Part shown: piece by piece, positions 1-10,835 of the stretch
Position numbering within the stretch: position 1 is the first letter of the stretch
How the letters are laid out: every line of letters begins with the position of its first letter
Source: Endomychus coccineus
Lineage: Eukaryota > Arthropoda > Insecta > Coleoptera > Endomychidae
DNA length: 64,000 nt
Direction: 5' to 3'
Assembly: GCA_958510875.1 (NCBI GenBank)
Contig: OY294068.1
Span: forward strand, 74,502,633-74,566,632
The notes under the pieces: model-generated
What the model was told of the DNA's origin: nothing
What the model saw: the letters and a program-made list of their open reading frames with translations, nothing else
The model's database searches: none
Position numbers and translations under genes: made by a program

Positions 1-28
1 CAATCAATCAATCAATATCAATCAAGAC
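1..28. repeat. (CAAT)n microsatellite, element tail
   Basis: About six CAAT units with one interruption, lying at the 3' end of the minus-strand non-LTR fragment. Probably the retrotransposon tail rather than an independent microsatellite. Confidence 0.7.
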
Positions 29-290
29 GGGGACGGACAAGTCCTGAGCACTTAGACCGCTTGATTGGGTCCATTGTACGCCCCTCGATACAAGAATCAG
101 TCCAGCAGGCCTAAGGCAGTGCTGAAAGCTAAGATCTTGCATGGGCTGATTTCTCTTATAACTTCAAGCGGCATGTGTGTGTTGCCGAGGTGTTGTAGCC
201 TAAGAGAATCCAGCCGACACCGTGGTAATTGAACTAGGCAGTTCAAACGAAGTAGAAAAAATTCCTGTAGCAAAAGCAACACCTGCATGA
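1..290 (-). mobile_element. 3' end of a non-LTR retrotransposon with (CAAT)n tail
   Basis: Read on the minus strand, an open frame from about 288 down to a stop at 97-99 ends in a hydrophobic C-terminal stretch resembling the last residues of insect RT/RNase H ORF2 proteins. A short untranslated stretch follows, then a run of TTGA/ATTG units (1-28 on the plus strand as CAATCAAT...). A simple-repeat tail straight after a short 3' UTR is typical of I/R1/LOA-type non-LTR elements. The upstream catalytic domains are absent, so this is a 5'-truncated copy, and the window edge cuts its tail. Family assignment is inference from layout and C-terminal character only. Confidence 0.45.
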
Positions 291-299
291 CAATGTGTC

Positions 300-780
300 A
301 GCAGAGCTTGAATGACTTCAACAATTATTTTAAAACTGGTCAAGTCTGTCTAGTAATAATCCAACATTATAATATGCAGTTTTGGACACGTATTCGACGA
401 ATTGTTAGGTTTTTCCAAATTGCCTGATATAACAATAATATCACCACATATATATTGCCTTTCAGAACAATTCCAAGAATTCTCCAGTGGGGGTTTACTA
501 ATCGGATTGTATTTTTCATAAAGAATAGTAGTTCAATGATATTTCCTTGGACTTAGATATCTTTCTAATTTATTTACTAAACGGGTGTCTACAGACTTTA
601 CTGCTTATTTTGGTTGTCACCTTATAATTTTTATCTATTTATTGATAGGTAGTGATTCTCTGCATAAATTTAACTGGTTCCCCACCATGTTCATTATTTC
701 AACAACCTATGATTGCTGCAAACATTTTGGGAAGGAGTTTATGGCTTAGTCAATTGGTGTCCATCTCGTATATACAATTA
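300..780. other. No recognisable gene
   Basis: AT-rich sequence without a credible ORF. It may contain the 5' region or terminal inverted repeat of the MULE that starts just downstream, but no terminal repeat was identified by eye. Confidence 0.5.
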
Positions 781-782
781 CA

Positions 783-1562
783 ATGGGTGAAGTCGAGTTT
801 TTAGAAACTAATAATGGCAAATCGGCAGCTACATATCAAGACATTCGGTATAGGATGCAATGCACATTTTTTTGATGGCAACACTTGGTGGGTTTGTTCC
901 AAAGAGAAGATACTTCAATTGCAAGAATTTGTGCAGAAAAAGTAACCCCATTTTTTAACAAAGGCTACGAGCTTCTTTCGGAAATTCCATCCAAGGACTC
1001 TTTTAAGCGTATGTTACATCGAATGAAAAGGAAAACCCATAGTCCCAATGGAAGACGTAACAAGTTTCCGGTTTGCTAACGACAAAACTGATGAGGAGCG
1101 AATAATAATATCTTCAACTAGGAAGGGCATAGAAGCTCTGGAAAATGTGGATATTATTTTTATTGACAGAACATTCAGGAGTTGCAAAAAGCAATTTACT
1201 CAGATATATAAGTTTCACGAAGACATTGGGAGCAACAATCTATAAACTAATGTAATTCTCGTAATGTATACTGTTTTGCCCAATAGAAGGAGTGAAACGT
1301 ACAAGTGGCTATCCCAAATTATTAAAATCAAAATTCCAAGATGGTCTCCGATAATCGTTAATATGGACTTTGAAAAGGCAGTCATGATATGTTTTGAATG
1401 TGTGCTTATAGAGGTACAAATTAGTGGTGGAAACTGTCAGTCCAACCATTGTATTTGGCGAAAAGTACAAAGTATTGGATTGAACAATGAGTACATTTCG
1501 AACCCTGAAATGAGACCGCATGTACAAATGTTTGCTGCTTTAACGTATTTACATAAAAACAA
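783..1562 (+). pseudogene. MULE-type transposase, N-terminal and core part
   Basis: Translation in shifting frames gives a FLYWCH-like start (GEVEFLETNNGKSAATYQ..RY, from 783) followed by the MULE catalytic region: IIFIDRTFRSC at about 1155-1185, QFTQIYKFHEDIG at about 1191-1230, VNMDFEKAV at about 1360-1384, and the region around SGGNCQSNHCIWRKVQS, which matches the usual C/H-rich segment. The order FLYWCH finger, DDE core and W-rich region is that of insect Phantom/MuDR-like transposases. Several frameshifts and stops break it. It stops abruptly at the Helentron terminus near 1563, and its C-terminal part resumes at about 3215. It would have cut and pasted its own element; now inactive. Confidence 0.7.
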
Positions 1563-1827
1563 AAAAACGTGTGGCACTCGGGGACTGCCGCGGTGAAACT
1601 ATTGCATAGCATTTTTCTCAACTTATGCAACTATAATTATTTATTTATTTTTAATTTATGCAGTATTTTTTTTTCTTTGATATTAGTTCAAGTTTCTTCT
1701 TTGATATTAATTCGAGTTACACTTTTTGAGCGTGGTGACCGATAAGAAAACAATTTTTTTTCTTTTATTGAATAAATGAGGAGTTAATATCGTTTAAAAT
1801 ATTTTAATTATCTTACAATACATGTAT

Positions 1828-2743
1828 TCAGGAATTTGTTATCATTGAAACTATAGGTTTATGGTAACTGAAATAGACATAAGTTTGAGACTTGATATCC
1901 TCTAAATATCTGGAAAATACCGCGTCAATGGTGGCCCCATATTTTGTTGTGGATTCTTGTGGATCATTATTCATGTTCAAATCCAATTTGTCCGAAAGAA
2001 AAGTTGTCAGCCGCTCTGATTTTTTATCGGCGAAGTTGATGTTGAAATCGCCAGCCAAGATAAGTGGGAATTTATTACCATTTGTACCAAGTATTCTCGA
2101 CCCTTCTTCAGTGTACTCCAGTAAAGTGCGATGAATAAAATGCTCTACCTCGTCCCATTTTGGATTCGGAGAAATGTAAATTGCTACCATGACTATGTGT
2201 AGGCCATTTCTAAGTTTGCATAAGCACGCACAAATATCTCCAAAAAATTAGCGCCTAACATTAACATCGCTAACGTGTGCAATATTTATTTCAATATTCG
2301 GAGTCATAATATTAGTTACATTATTATTATTCTGGTAAATAGCTACCCCACCTTTTGGAACAAAATCTCGTTTGAATTGAACAATACAATTGAAATTAGG
2401 TATTTCAATCGGATTATCATGCGCCATGCAAGATTCGGTAAGAAGTAACACATTTGTTTGTCTCGTAACTGAATCTTGTAAATCGTATTTGTGACTATTT
2501 AGACTTTGGCAATTGAAAGTCATTATTGAAATGCCATTTCTATTACTAAGGAAATCTAAGACACTTTGAGCTGTCGTCTGAACACTATTTAAAGGCAGTC
2601 TTTTGAATTCTTGCAACAAAGATGCAGTCGATGCAGCTTTCCTTCGATTATTATAAAACTTGAATGTAGAATTATCGTTTTTCGTCGTGATATATAATTG
2701 TTCAATATTAGTCACCCGAGAGAGCGCAACATAAACGAGTTCC
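1828..2743 (-). pseudogene. PIF1-like helicase C-terminus fused to an endonuclease/exonuclease/phosphatase domain
   Basis: Reading from 2743 leftward, the first residues are QELVYVALSRVTNIEQLYI, the C-terminal motif of PIF1-family helicases. An EEP nuclease follows: ISIMTFNCQSLN (catalytic Asn region), VLLLTES (Glu), GDFNINF (Asp), ATIDAVFSR and YFSYHKPI (the usual SDH position, here SYH). This helicase-EEP fusion marks Helentrons (Helitron2) and would process DNA ends during rolling-circle transposition. Only the helicase end remains; no Rep domain or helicase core is present. The frame breaks between about 2190 and 2248. Translation ends at about 1828. Confidence 0.7.
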
Positions 2744-2864
2744 TGTTATTTTTCGTTACGGAATTTCTTGATTCGGTCGCCGCGCTCAAAGCCCGCGATA
2801 AAAGCTATATGCAATATATGCAATCGCTTAATAGAAACAGGTACTCTCAGGTCTCTGCTACTCG

Positions 2865-3060
2865 CGTCTAACGTATAAACTCTAACTAACGCGTAACGAG
2901 CTCCTAGAGGCATATCTCAAAATGATTTCGTTCGTAGCTAATTACAGAGGACGTCTGGAGTTCATGCAATTATGTCTTTAGATAATTCGAACCTTCTAAT
3001 TTCGATAGGCCACGTGAAAATCCTGGAGTCTAAAGCGCTAGAGTGTTATAACATTCGTAT
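2865..3060 (+). repeat. Block shared with 10238-10430
   Basis: A roughly 195-bp block (starting ACGTATAAACTCTAAC, ending near GGCCACGTGAAAATCC) recurs in the same orientation at 10238-10430 with clearly recognisable identity. It lies inside both Helentron-like elements and probably belongs to a non-autonomous member of the family. Confidence 0.65.
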
Positions 3061-3214
3061 AAAATAGCGGAATTTCTCACTTTTAGAAACTTCAAATTAA
3101 TTAATTAATTTGACACATGTTAGGTGTTTAGGTTTACATTATTTTTCGTTACGGAATTTCTTGATTCGGTCGCCGCGCTCAAAGCCCGCGATAAAAGCTA
3201 TATGCAATAGCTTA

Positions 3215-3588
3215 AAAATTGCAAGAGTTTTCTGATTATTTTGTAACACAATGGATGGAAAATTCTACTTTTGGCCATTCAGTTTTCATTAATTTTGCAC
3301 AAAGACAGCGTTCAAATAATGCAGTGGTAGGTTGGAATTAGCGACTAGATGAAATATTCAAACGGCTTCATACAAATATATTCATATTAATAACAATTAT
3401 AAAGGGAAGAGGCAACTTATAATGACTTCATTTGGGATCGACAATATTTAAACTTAGAGGGAAGAAGATGGAAGAAAACCTGCATTAAAATTGATGACAG
3501 AATCCACTCAATTGTGGAAAAATATGAACAGACTCGCGATATGAAAAAAATACTGTATGCCCTTGAGTATGTACAAAAACTAGAATAA
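3215..3588 (+). pseudogene. MULE-type transposase, C-terminal part
   Basis: This segment continues the transposase that stops at 1562. It reads MDGKFYFWPFS (about 3251-3285), then NNAVVGWN, a stop, and RLDEIF (3318-3360), the conserved N-x-V-E/V-G-W-N segment near the MULE C-terminus. After a frameshift come EATYNDF-like residues and a charged helical end finishing with a TAA near 3588. One frameshift and two stops are visible. Its position after the Helentron shows that the two parts were once one gene. Confidence 0.65.
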
Positions 3589-6500
3589 TATTGTACATAG
3601 GTGTGAGGTAGCCACTTAAGAGTTCTTCTAGTATACCTTATATAACTTAATACTAATAACTGTAAATATATAATATTTTTAGTTGTGAAGTAGTAATGAT
3701 ATTGTACTTTCCGAGTAATTTCATTCAGAAGAGTGAGAAAGATGAAATTTTAATACTTCCTATTTTATTTATCAACCTTCAATCAACTTCAAAGATCTCC
3801 TATTTTACATTTGTAAATTCAGTAGAGGCAATTAAGGGTAAAATCTACCAATTGGAGATGAGTAATAAATTTTATACGTTTTCCCAGTTCACTTGGCTTA
3901 TAAATAATAGTGCATTGAACAAATTTGACTGAGCTTATGGGGACACCCTGTCGCGGGAAGTCGCTTTTGCTTCAACAGCTCCTACTACCTATTTTGAACC
4001 ACCCGGTGCATTAGGGTTCACTGCGATCATTGTGTCGCTATTGCTACGGTGTCGCATGTGTCCTGTGCCGCTTCTGTCCGTACATCGTACCAATACCCTC
4101 CAGATACACAAGGCCTGATAGCTTGATCGTAACGTCACAAGCCAGAAACTATATTGCAGCCGATCACCCATGCAATACGCCACAATGCTGCAATACCGAC
4201 AGTATAGCGAAGGACATATATGAGGACTTCATGTTTAAATGGGGTTGTGAGACGTGAACTGAGACCTTAATTGCATAATATTATTCCCTAATCGAGAACT
4301 ATCTAAATATGCAATATGATCAAAATACAAGATGGGAAGTGAAGTAACCACACGATCATATTATAATATACCCAACTTCTTGTGTAGTTTCCTTCCCAGA
4401 AACATTTTACTATGTTGAAAAGCTCGAGAGACAATCGCGAATACACCATTGAAATCAGTGTGCAAGACGAGGAATTTATTTTGGATAACAAATTGAGAAT
4501 AAACGACAAATTGGTAATAGAGATTTATCTCGATAAAATGATATATTAGGAACATCAGGTACATTAAATCACTAGACGTAATTCATTCCTTACCATCCAT
4601 ATGTGACTTCCTGTCAGTTTATTGAATTCTACATCAGGATATTAAATTCAATGCGGCGGCTGTTTTCATCCCCAGAGAGGGCTTAAGTATCATAATTATT
4701 CTCAAGTAAACCCTCATCCAATAACTACTCGACATTTCCAACATTTCCAGTTTGGAATCGATGTTTGCCCTGTGTTATTTATTGATCGCTATTTGGTTAA
4801 ACCAGTTATTCTACCAAATCGACTAACGAAAGATATTTTAAATTTCCCTTTCTCGGATTTACTTGACATTTGAAATCACAACTAAGACCTGAACATTGGT
4901 TTCTGTATGATGGCGCACCAACTCTTTTTAGCGTTATGGTTGGAGCCTTTTTAATCTTTCAGTATTCATATAAATTAATTGTACTAGAAAATAATTCCCC
5001 CCCAAGTTTCACGATAAATAAGCCTCAACAAATTACAATCTTTGAGGAACCCACGTCTATCGCATATCAAAAAGAATTGTGGAATCGCATAAAAGATGAT
5101 ATAATAATTTATCAGCAGTTATTGAAAATAGTGAACTCCAAGTAGAGAACATGTTGATTATTTAAACAATTTTTTCGAATTATTGAAACAAAAATCCGTT
5201 CTTCTTCATATTTCATACTCCAACAATGTTCAAGTTACTTGTATTCTATCTTTTTTATCATATCATTCATATTTGCTAATTGTCAAGATTGAAGTATAAA
5301 TTCAACTATCAACTTTCTATTGATTCAAAATAACGAGTTTAAAGAAGATATATATGCTCACAAAATAAAATTTTCGTAACCTCCAAACAGATGAAGGAAT
5401 TCCCAAAATCAAACACTTAGAATTCTTCAAGTTGACTTTCATTTACAATTAGTTGATACTCTTCAACACTACCAAATTTGGTACCTCTAATCCGAATTGT
5501 TATAGAGATAGTATCGATTTCTTCCACGTTTGAAACCATACTTTGAAGGCCTATAAATCCTCAAGGGTAAAACTTGGTATAGAGATGAGTTAAATCGCCA
5601 ATTTCTTCCTTTGGAACCTGACTTCATTCGACAAAACTATTCAGCAGCTGACATGAGATACTTTTGGTCTTTTTACTTGTTGTTTTGCCGGTAATGACTA
5701 TTCTCAACAGAGATGTTCATTAACGTTGCGAACTTCCTCGTTCCACTCTATGAGAAGAGGGAAACATCTATCTCGAACTATAAGTTTGTACCTTTACTGA
5801 TCGATCTGGACTAGAAAGACCTTATGATGACGAATTTCAATGTTCACAACTTGGATCAAGTTCTCTAACAGGACGAATGACGCAGGATGACAGATTGAGT
5901 TCTTCCCCATTACCTATAGTCCTGTTTAGCTAATGAATGAGCGCACACCTATCCCTGAGATCATTATGTCAAAATGATCAATCTATACCTGACTCTAATC
6001 CAGATCCCTGTAAAGTGAAAGTCTACTACAACACCACAAGAAAAGGTCAACATTTCGGCCGAAACATTAGAAGGAAATTCACAGTGATGGATGACCCATC
6101 GATAGCCATATGTATGAAAATTTCTTCCGTTGGCGCACAAATGGGCTGATTGGTCTCAATATCAAGAAGGTTATGGAATGTTTATTCAATCAAGTACATA
6201 TGTTTCACATCTATCCCCCTACTACTAATAGACAGTAGAAGTTTCCGCCAGAAACTCTTACAAAGCCGATGTTGGTGTGTCAGTTGATGAAACAATTAGT
6301 CTGAGCAAAAATTCCGGCTTGTTTATCTCCTACAATAAAATCTTAGTCGAATTGCTTTGTACGTGTATAATCTTTCTGATGTAACGTCATCAATCAGATT
6401 TTTATTTTTAGTTTTTGACATACGTATTCCGTTGTAGGATCTGAGTTAACTAATTTGTACTATCTCTGGTTATCCAAACTTTCTTTGGCCAAATTACTGT

Positions 6501-7137
6501 ACTGATATAGTTCCATACAATACTTTGACGTTACCTTCATCTGCTTTTGTAATGATAGGGAGGGTTATTTTTTTCTTCTTTGCATTTCTTCAATTGAATA
6601 TTTCCTCGTCTTAATCCTCTACCATATACTTTAATTCCAGGAGATGATTGATTTATTCCAAATATCTCTCGTTCATATGCTCGAGCTACACCATTATAAG
6701 CTGAATATTATTGGAGGATTTTGATGCTAGACTTGGTCGTAGAGAAATTCCTTGAACCAGACCTGTTGGAGATCCCTTGCTTATAAAGAAACTTCAAATT
6801 ACATCATAAAATACGCGATTTTACATTGGCAGGAGGCTGGACTAGCGTATATGGTGGTCAACCTCAGTTGTGTGCTGCTGTTCATTTTTTGGAAAGAAGT
6901 CACCCGTTACTCTCCTTCCCTCTCGTAATTTTTTCATGCAGTCAAAGAAGAAATTACCCTCGATTGTTTTTTCCTACTTAAATTTGAATATTCCTCCCAA
7001 TAAAATATTCCACTAACGAAGGAAAAAATGGTTTAGATTCCAATAATTTCTGTTTCTTAACTACTTTGAAATATAGTGGGAATAAGGTGCGGACGTTCCT
7101 GACGTGAAGTCTTACTATTGCGTTGGTTTCAATGGTT
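3589..7137. other. 3.5 kb without a recognised gene
   Basis: Several short ORFs exist (for example 3696-3932, 4870-5145 and 5937-6149, all plus) but none shows a family motif, and they look like chance frames. 3936-4256 is noticeably more GC-rich than its surroundings and may be a fragment of an unidentified repeat or a former exon. On the minus strand at about 5400-6950 a weak, repeatedly broken protein-like signal could be a very old retroelement, but no motif was firm enough to name it. Confidence 0.4.
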
Positions 7138-7318
7138 TGATCGTTGGATTGAGATCCAGAGAATTCTCAAAGATCAGGTGATTTGAACTTGTAGCCTACA
7201 AAGAAAAAAGGGATGGAATTTTGCAATAGGGACGACTTCCGAATTGTGGGATTTTACGTACTCTTCCAGACAGTAAATAATGTTATTTTCCCTCCTCAGA
7301 GATAGAGATGGAAGTAGA

Positions 7319-7364
<46 letters not shown>

Positions 7365-8392
7365 GAGAGAGAGACTAAAGAAATTTACATTAAGAACAAT
7401 GGCGTTCTCCATATATTTTGTAATAATGACGCCCTGCATATTGTGTGGTGTGACCAAAATTTGAACTTCGAGTACGCGAGTAAGGAGTTATAAAGATTCA
7501 AAATTAGGTCTAGAAAATTATTAACATCTGCCATCAATCAAGAATGAAAATTGCACTCTTCATTCCGAATTCAGTCGGTATAAAAATTAATCAAAAGTAT
7601 CGTATTGTCTGGAATCTCAGCATTATTCGGAAGTGATATATCATTATTTTCTTTGCACGAAATTTGAGAAGACATATTCCTGTCCGTGGACCTTGATTTT
7701 CTCTTTTGTCCGAACAAGTCTTAAGAACGTAATAGTAACCGTATTCCGTTGCCTTCACTTAGAAAAATGACGGTAGGGGTTTTGATAGCGAATTAAAATC
7801 AAAATTCCGATGTAAGTGGGTGTTGTTACCTGTGGAATTTTCGGTAACCCCCTTTTTAGAGATCGCTTATGAAGTGTTGGGCCAATCTATGCAAAAGACT
7901 CACCCATAATTCTAGTTTCCAACCCCCTACATATAGTTTGTCTGTTGTTTAATAAGGAGTTTCAGTTTTGAGTCTATGACTAGCTCGCCCTATCTGAGGC
8001 ATCATAATAGTCAATTGTGGCCCCATAAAAAGGGCGGTATTGGATTAGATGTGTTCGGGGAAATATGTCATATAAAATATTTTCTGCCCTGTATAAGTGT
8101 AGAGTTAAATAAGTATTCAGAAGGAATCTAGTTTATTTATTCATATTTTTATGTTACTAACAATTATTACTGTTTCGATACTTTAGTTTGGAATTCATAT
8201 ATTTCGAAGTATTCTTCAGAATAACTTATGAACGGATTTGGGTATCGGGAACTGGAGCAATATGTAATATATTCAATTCAACCAATTCCAATATTCAGAT
8301 TTTGCAATCACGAAATTTACTGGAACTTGATAAGTTCCTTGTTATAATGGTCGTTTATTGTTATTGTTTGCTGTAATCTTTTCCTCATCTCG
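7138..8392 (+). repeat. Left arm of a large inverted repeat
   Basis: The sequence matches the reverse complement of 10836-12070 along its whole length. Anchors are: GATCGTTGGATTGAGAT (7139) against ATCTCAATCCAATGATC; GACCAAAATTTGAACTTCGA (7451) against its complement near 11590; TGGCGTTCTCCATATATTTT (7401) near 11835; GTAACCCCC (7843) near 11210; and CCTTGTTATAATGGTCGTTT (8337) near 10875. No coding potential is conserved between the arms. It could be the long terminal inverted repeats of an unidentified DNA transposon or an inverted segmental duplication. Confidence 0.75.
7321..7374. repeat. (GA)n microsatellite
   Basis: A GA run of about 50 bp with a single extra G, inside the left inverted-repeat arm. 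The right arm has only short CTCTCTC traces at the equivalent place, so it expanded after the arms separated. Confidence 0.9.
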
Positions 8393-8579
8393 ATATACAA
8401 TTCAAATTCATCATTTCAAATATCATCCTGCAGGAATAACCTTAAAGAAGGAAAAAATATTAATTTAGAAAACCATTTATTTACTGAATTCCGTCAGAAA
8501 TAAAAGCGTGCCAGGTGGGTACGCTACAAATCTATCTGTGTTCAAATTAGTTAAAAAAAAATAAATCAAAGTATAGTTT

Positions 8580-8925
8580 TGTTTCCTGGGCTATCATCTC
8601 AAACTACTCCCCTCCTCATAGGCAAGGGTTTGAACAGTTTAAACATGAGCTGATGGCAGCTACAACTGACTACCCCCGTCGACTAATAATAGCAACAGTT
8701 CGAAGATCTTACAATATCCGACATTATTATAGGGACACTCATCGTGGTGCTTCCCTATGAACTGATATACATCCACCCTCATGTGGATAAGTGAACACAT
8801 GTATATAGAACTAATATCACATAGTTACAGTTAAATCGATTCTTATGAATATTTCAATCCAGTTATTTAGTTATTCGATACAACCCAATTAACGAAGTAA
8901 CGACTTATTACAACTGGCGTCGGCG
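8580..8925 (+). repeat. Possible LTR end with primer-binding-site-like junction
   Basis: The stretch ends CTTATTACAAC immediately followed by TGGCGTCGGCGC, a TGG-led sequence like an LTR/PBS boundary. The same junction, CTTATTACAAC then TGGCGCCGGCC, recurs at about 10185-10206. No gag or pol follows and no second LTR was found, so this is only a suggestion of a solo LTR remnant. Confidence 0.25.
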
Positions 8926-8974
8926 CTTAGGATTAAATATTTGACTCCGGGAGTTTCGAATTATTACATTGCAT

Positions 8975-9530
8975 TGGAATGGACCTCAAACCAATCCAGC
9001 AAAGTATACGGCCAATGCCCTGATTAACTGTTTGTTCATAATTGTTACTCATATTACACTACAGCGATTATCTACTACGTCTGTACAACACATCATTCCT
9101 GAATGTGAATCGGGATTTAGAGTAAAAAGAGGATGCATAGATATTGTTTTTACTTTAAATGATCTTTGACGAATCAACTTGAGGCTTCAAGATCTCAAGG
9201 TATGTGCTTACTTTGTCGATTGTAAAAGAGCTTTTGATAGTGTTATCGTATCAATTGATTACATTATAGGATGAGACAGTGTTTAGATATATCACCATCA
9301 AAAACAATAGTGATAATATATAAGATTTATATGATAACTATTATTGACGATCAAATAGTGTTTTTAAAAGAAACAAACTGGAAAACTATTTCGATAATAG
9401 AAATGTACGGTTATTTGTCATGGCTCGGCTCGATTAATGATCATGGATGTCACACATTCATTAAAAATCATTACAAATTACATGAAAAAGTTATTTTCAT
9501 TGTACAGAAATGATTACGAACGGTCTGCTA
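8975..9530 (+). pseudogene. Degraded non-LTR reverse transcriptase fragment
   Basis: A readable frame gives IIPECESGFRVKRGCIDIVF (about 9091-9150), the pattern 'Q-x-GF-R-x-x-R-x-x-x-D' that precedes RT motif A. Then KVCAYFVDCKRAFDSV (about 9199-9243) gives motif A, with D in the usual place. Downstream frames are shifted, but residues consistent with the RT palm follow to about 9530. Many stops and indels; no endonuclease or tail found. RTE/Jockey-like affinity is a guess. Confidence 0.55.
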
Positions 9531-9744
9531 GACCGTGTATTATTCCGACAGATAATAATTTTTCCCATTATCCTTCTTGTTTCAAGAAATCTCATATCGA
9601 ACCTTTCCAGTTAAATTGTCATACTCATTCTTAACATACACAAGTACAAAATCTTTGAATTACGAGTTTTCAAAAATATCCTCTGAATTTATTCTATCTT
9701 AATTATATAGACATTATGATGAAATAATTATTAAGCTATTGTAT

Positions 9745-10690
9745 ATAGCTTTGATCGCGAGCTTTGAGCGCGGCGACCGAATCAAGAAAAAAAAACAAAA
9801 GACAAATACCGTAACGAAAATCTAAAAAAACAAAAAACAAATACCGTAACGAAATATCCTAAGACCCACCACTCCGCCTACCATGTAGCTCGGCCGAGCT
9901 TAAAATTGTCGAAATGTTAACTTTGAACCTTTTAAAAGGTCGTGATAACCCCAAAGTGGGTCGGAAACTGTTTTCAATTGGTTAATTTTCGATAAATCGA
10001 ATGACGTTCACCTGAGAAGCGCGTAGCTCGCGAGTTAGAAAAGTGCAAATTTACGGTACATAGAACGTCTTAACGAGAACTTTTCGCATCTGACATGCAA
10101 CGTACGAAAGGGAATTTTCTAGCTACTTAAATATACCGAAAGCGGGTAAAAGCTAGTGGCACATAGCCCAAAATACCTTATTACAACTGGCGCCGGCCGC
10201 ACGGGATTCGAAACGGCCCCAAATTAACAAAATAGAGGTAAAATGTATAAACTCTAACTTACGCGCAGCGAACTCCTCGAGGATATTTCAAAATTATTAC
10301 GTTCGTAGCTAATTACATAAGACGTCTGGCGTTCATGCAATTGTGTTTTTATACAATTCGAACCTTCTAATTTCGATAGGCCACGTGAAAATCCCGGAGC
10401 CGGAAGCGCTATCGAGATCTGAACGTTAAAACTTTCGTTTAAAATTGTGTTTACAAGTCAACTGACACTTGTCACCATAGATAACTCTACTACCGGTAGT
10501 AGAGTTATCTATGCTTGTCACAGAATACTCTTCATAGAGATCAAGATGATACTCTTTTTTACTCATAATTCGTGAAGATTTTGAAGGGGTAGTGAATGTT
10601 TTTCTGTCCAACTTTTTCCAGTGGCGTTGTGCTATGCAATAGCTTTACCGCGGCAGTCCCCGAGTGCCACACGTTTCATTTTTTGAACAT
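9745..10690 (+). mobile_element. Non-autonomous Helentron-like element
   Basis: The left end (AAGCTATTGTATATAGC, then GAGCGCGGCGACCGAATCAAG) is the reverse complement of the right end of the 1563-3214 element. The right end (CTATGCAATAGCTTTACCGC followed by GGCAGTCCCCGAGTGCCACA, ending near 10675) is the reverse complement of that element's left end. No protein is encoded. It includes the shared block 10238-10430 and a perfect palindrome at 10477-10512. The layout fits a HINE (short Helentron derivative) mobilised in trans. Confidence 0.55.
10477..10512. repeat. Perfect 36-bp palindrome
   Basis: Two 18-nt arms (ATAGATAACTCTACTACC and its exact reverse complement) abut with no spacer. The palindrome is flanked on both sides by the direct repeat CTTGTCAC. 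It sits about 120 bp inside the right end of the non-autonomous Helentron-like element, where a terminal hairpin could act in ending transposition, but such a long exact palindrome is unusual. Confidence 0.9.
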
Positions 10691-10835
10691 TTCTGAATTT
10701 GGAGAACAGAATTCAGTTAATAAAGGGTTCTCTAAATTGACTTTAAATTTATATTTTTTCCTTCTTTCAGGTTATCTCTGGAGGGTGGTATTTGGAATGA
10801 TGTATATACGAACAATTTGAGGTATATATGGAAAT

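Larger units (their letters stand above)
1563..3214 (-). mobile_element. Helentron-like (Helitron superfamily) composite insertion
   Basis: The left end carries a GC-rich terminus (CGTGTGGCACTCGGGGACTG at about 1567) followed by CGGTGAAACTATTGCATAG. The right end carries GCAATAGCTT preceded by a conserved subterminal block (TTGATTCGGTCGCCGCGCTC). Both ends recur in inverted order in the element at 9745-10690, which defines the family. Inside are a helicase C-terminus and an endonuclease domain on the minus strand. Two copies of the right-hand subterminal block (about 2744-2835 and 3138-3212) show that the element is rearranged or nested. It interrupts a MULE transposase reading frame, so it is younger than that element. 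Confidence 0.6.

Noticed and set aside
1089..1120. Another CTGATGA motif as a hammerhead
   Set aside because: No GAAA after a plausible helix II; it lies in MULE coding sequence.
5400..6950. Possible copia element on the minus strand
   Set aside because: Scattered residues looked like an integrase or polyprotein, but no catalytic motif could be placed in order, so it was left unassigned.
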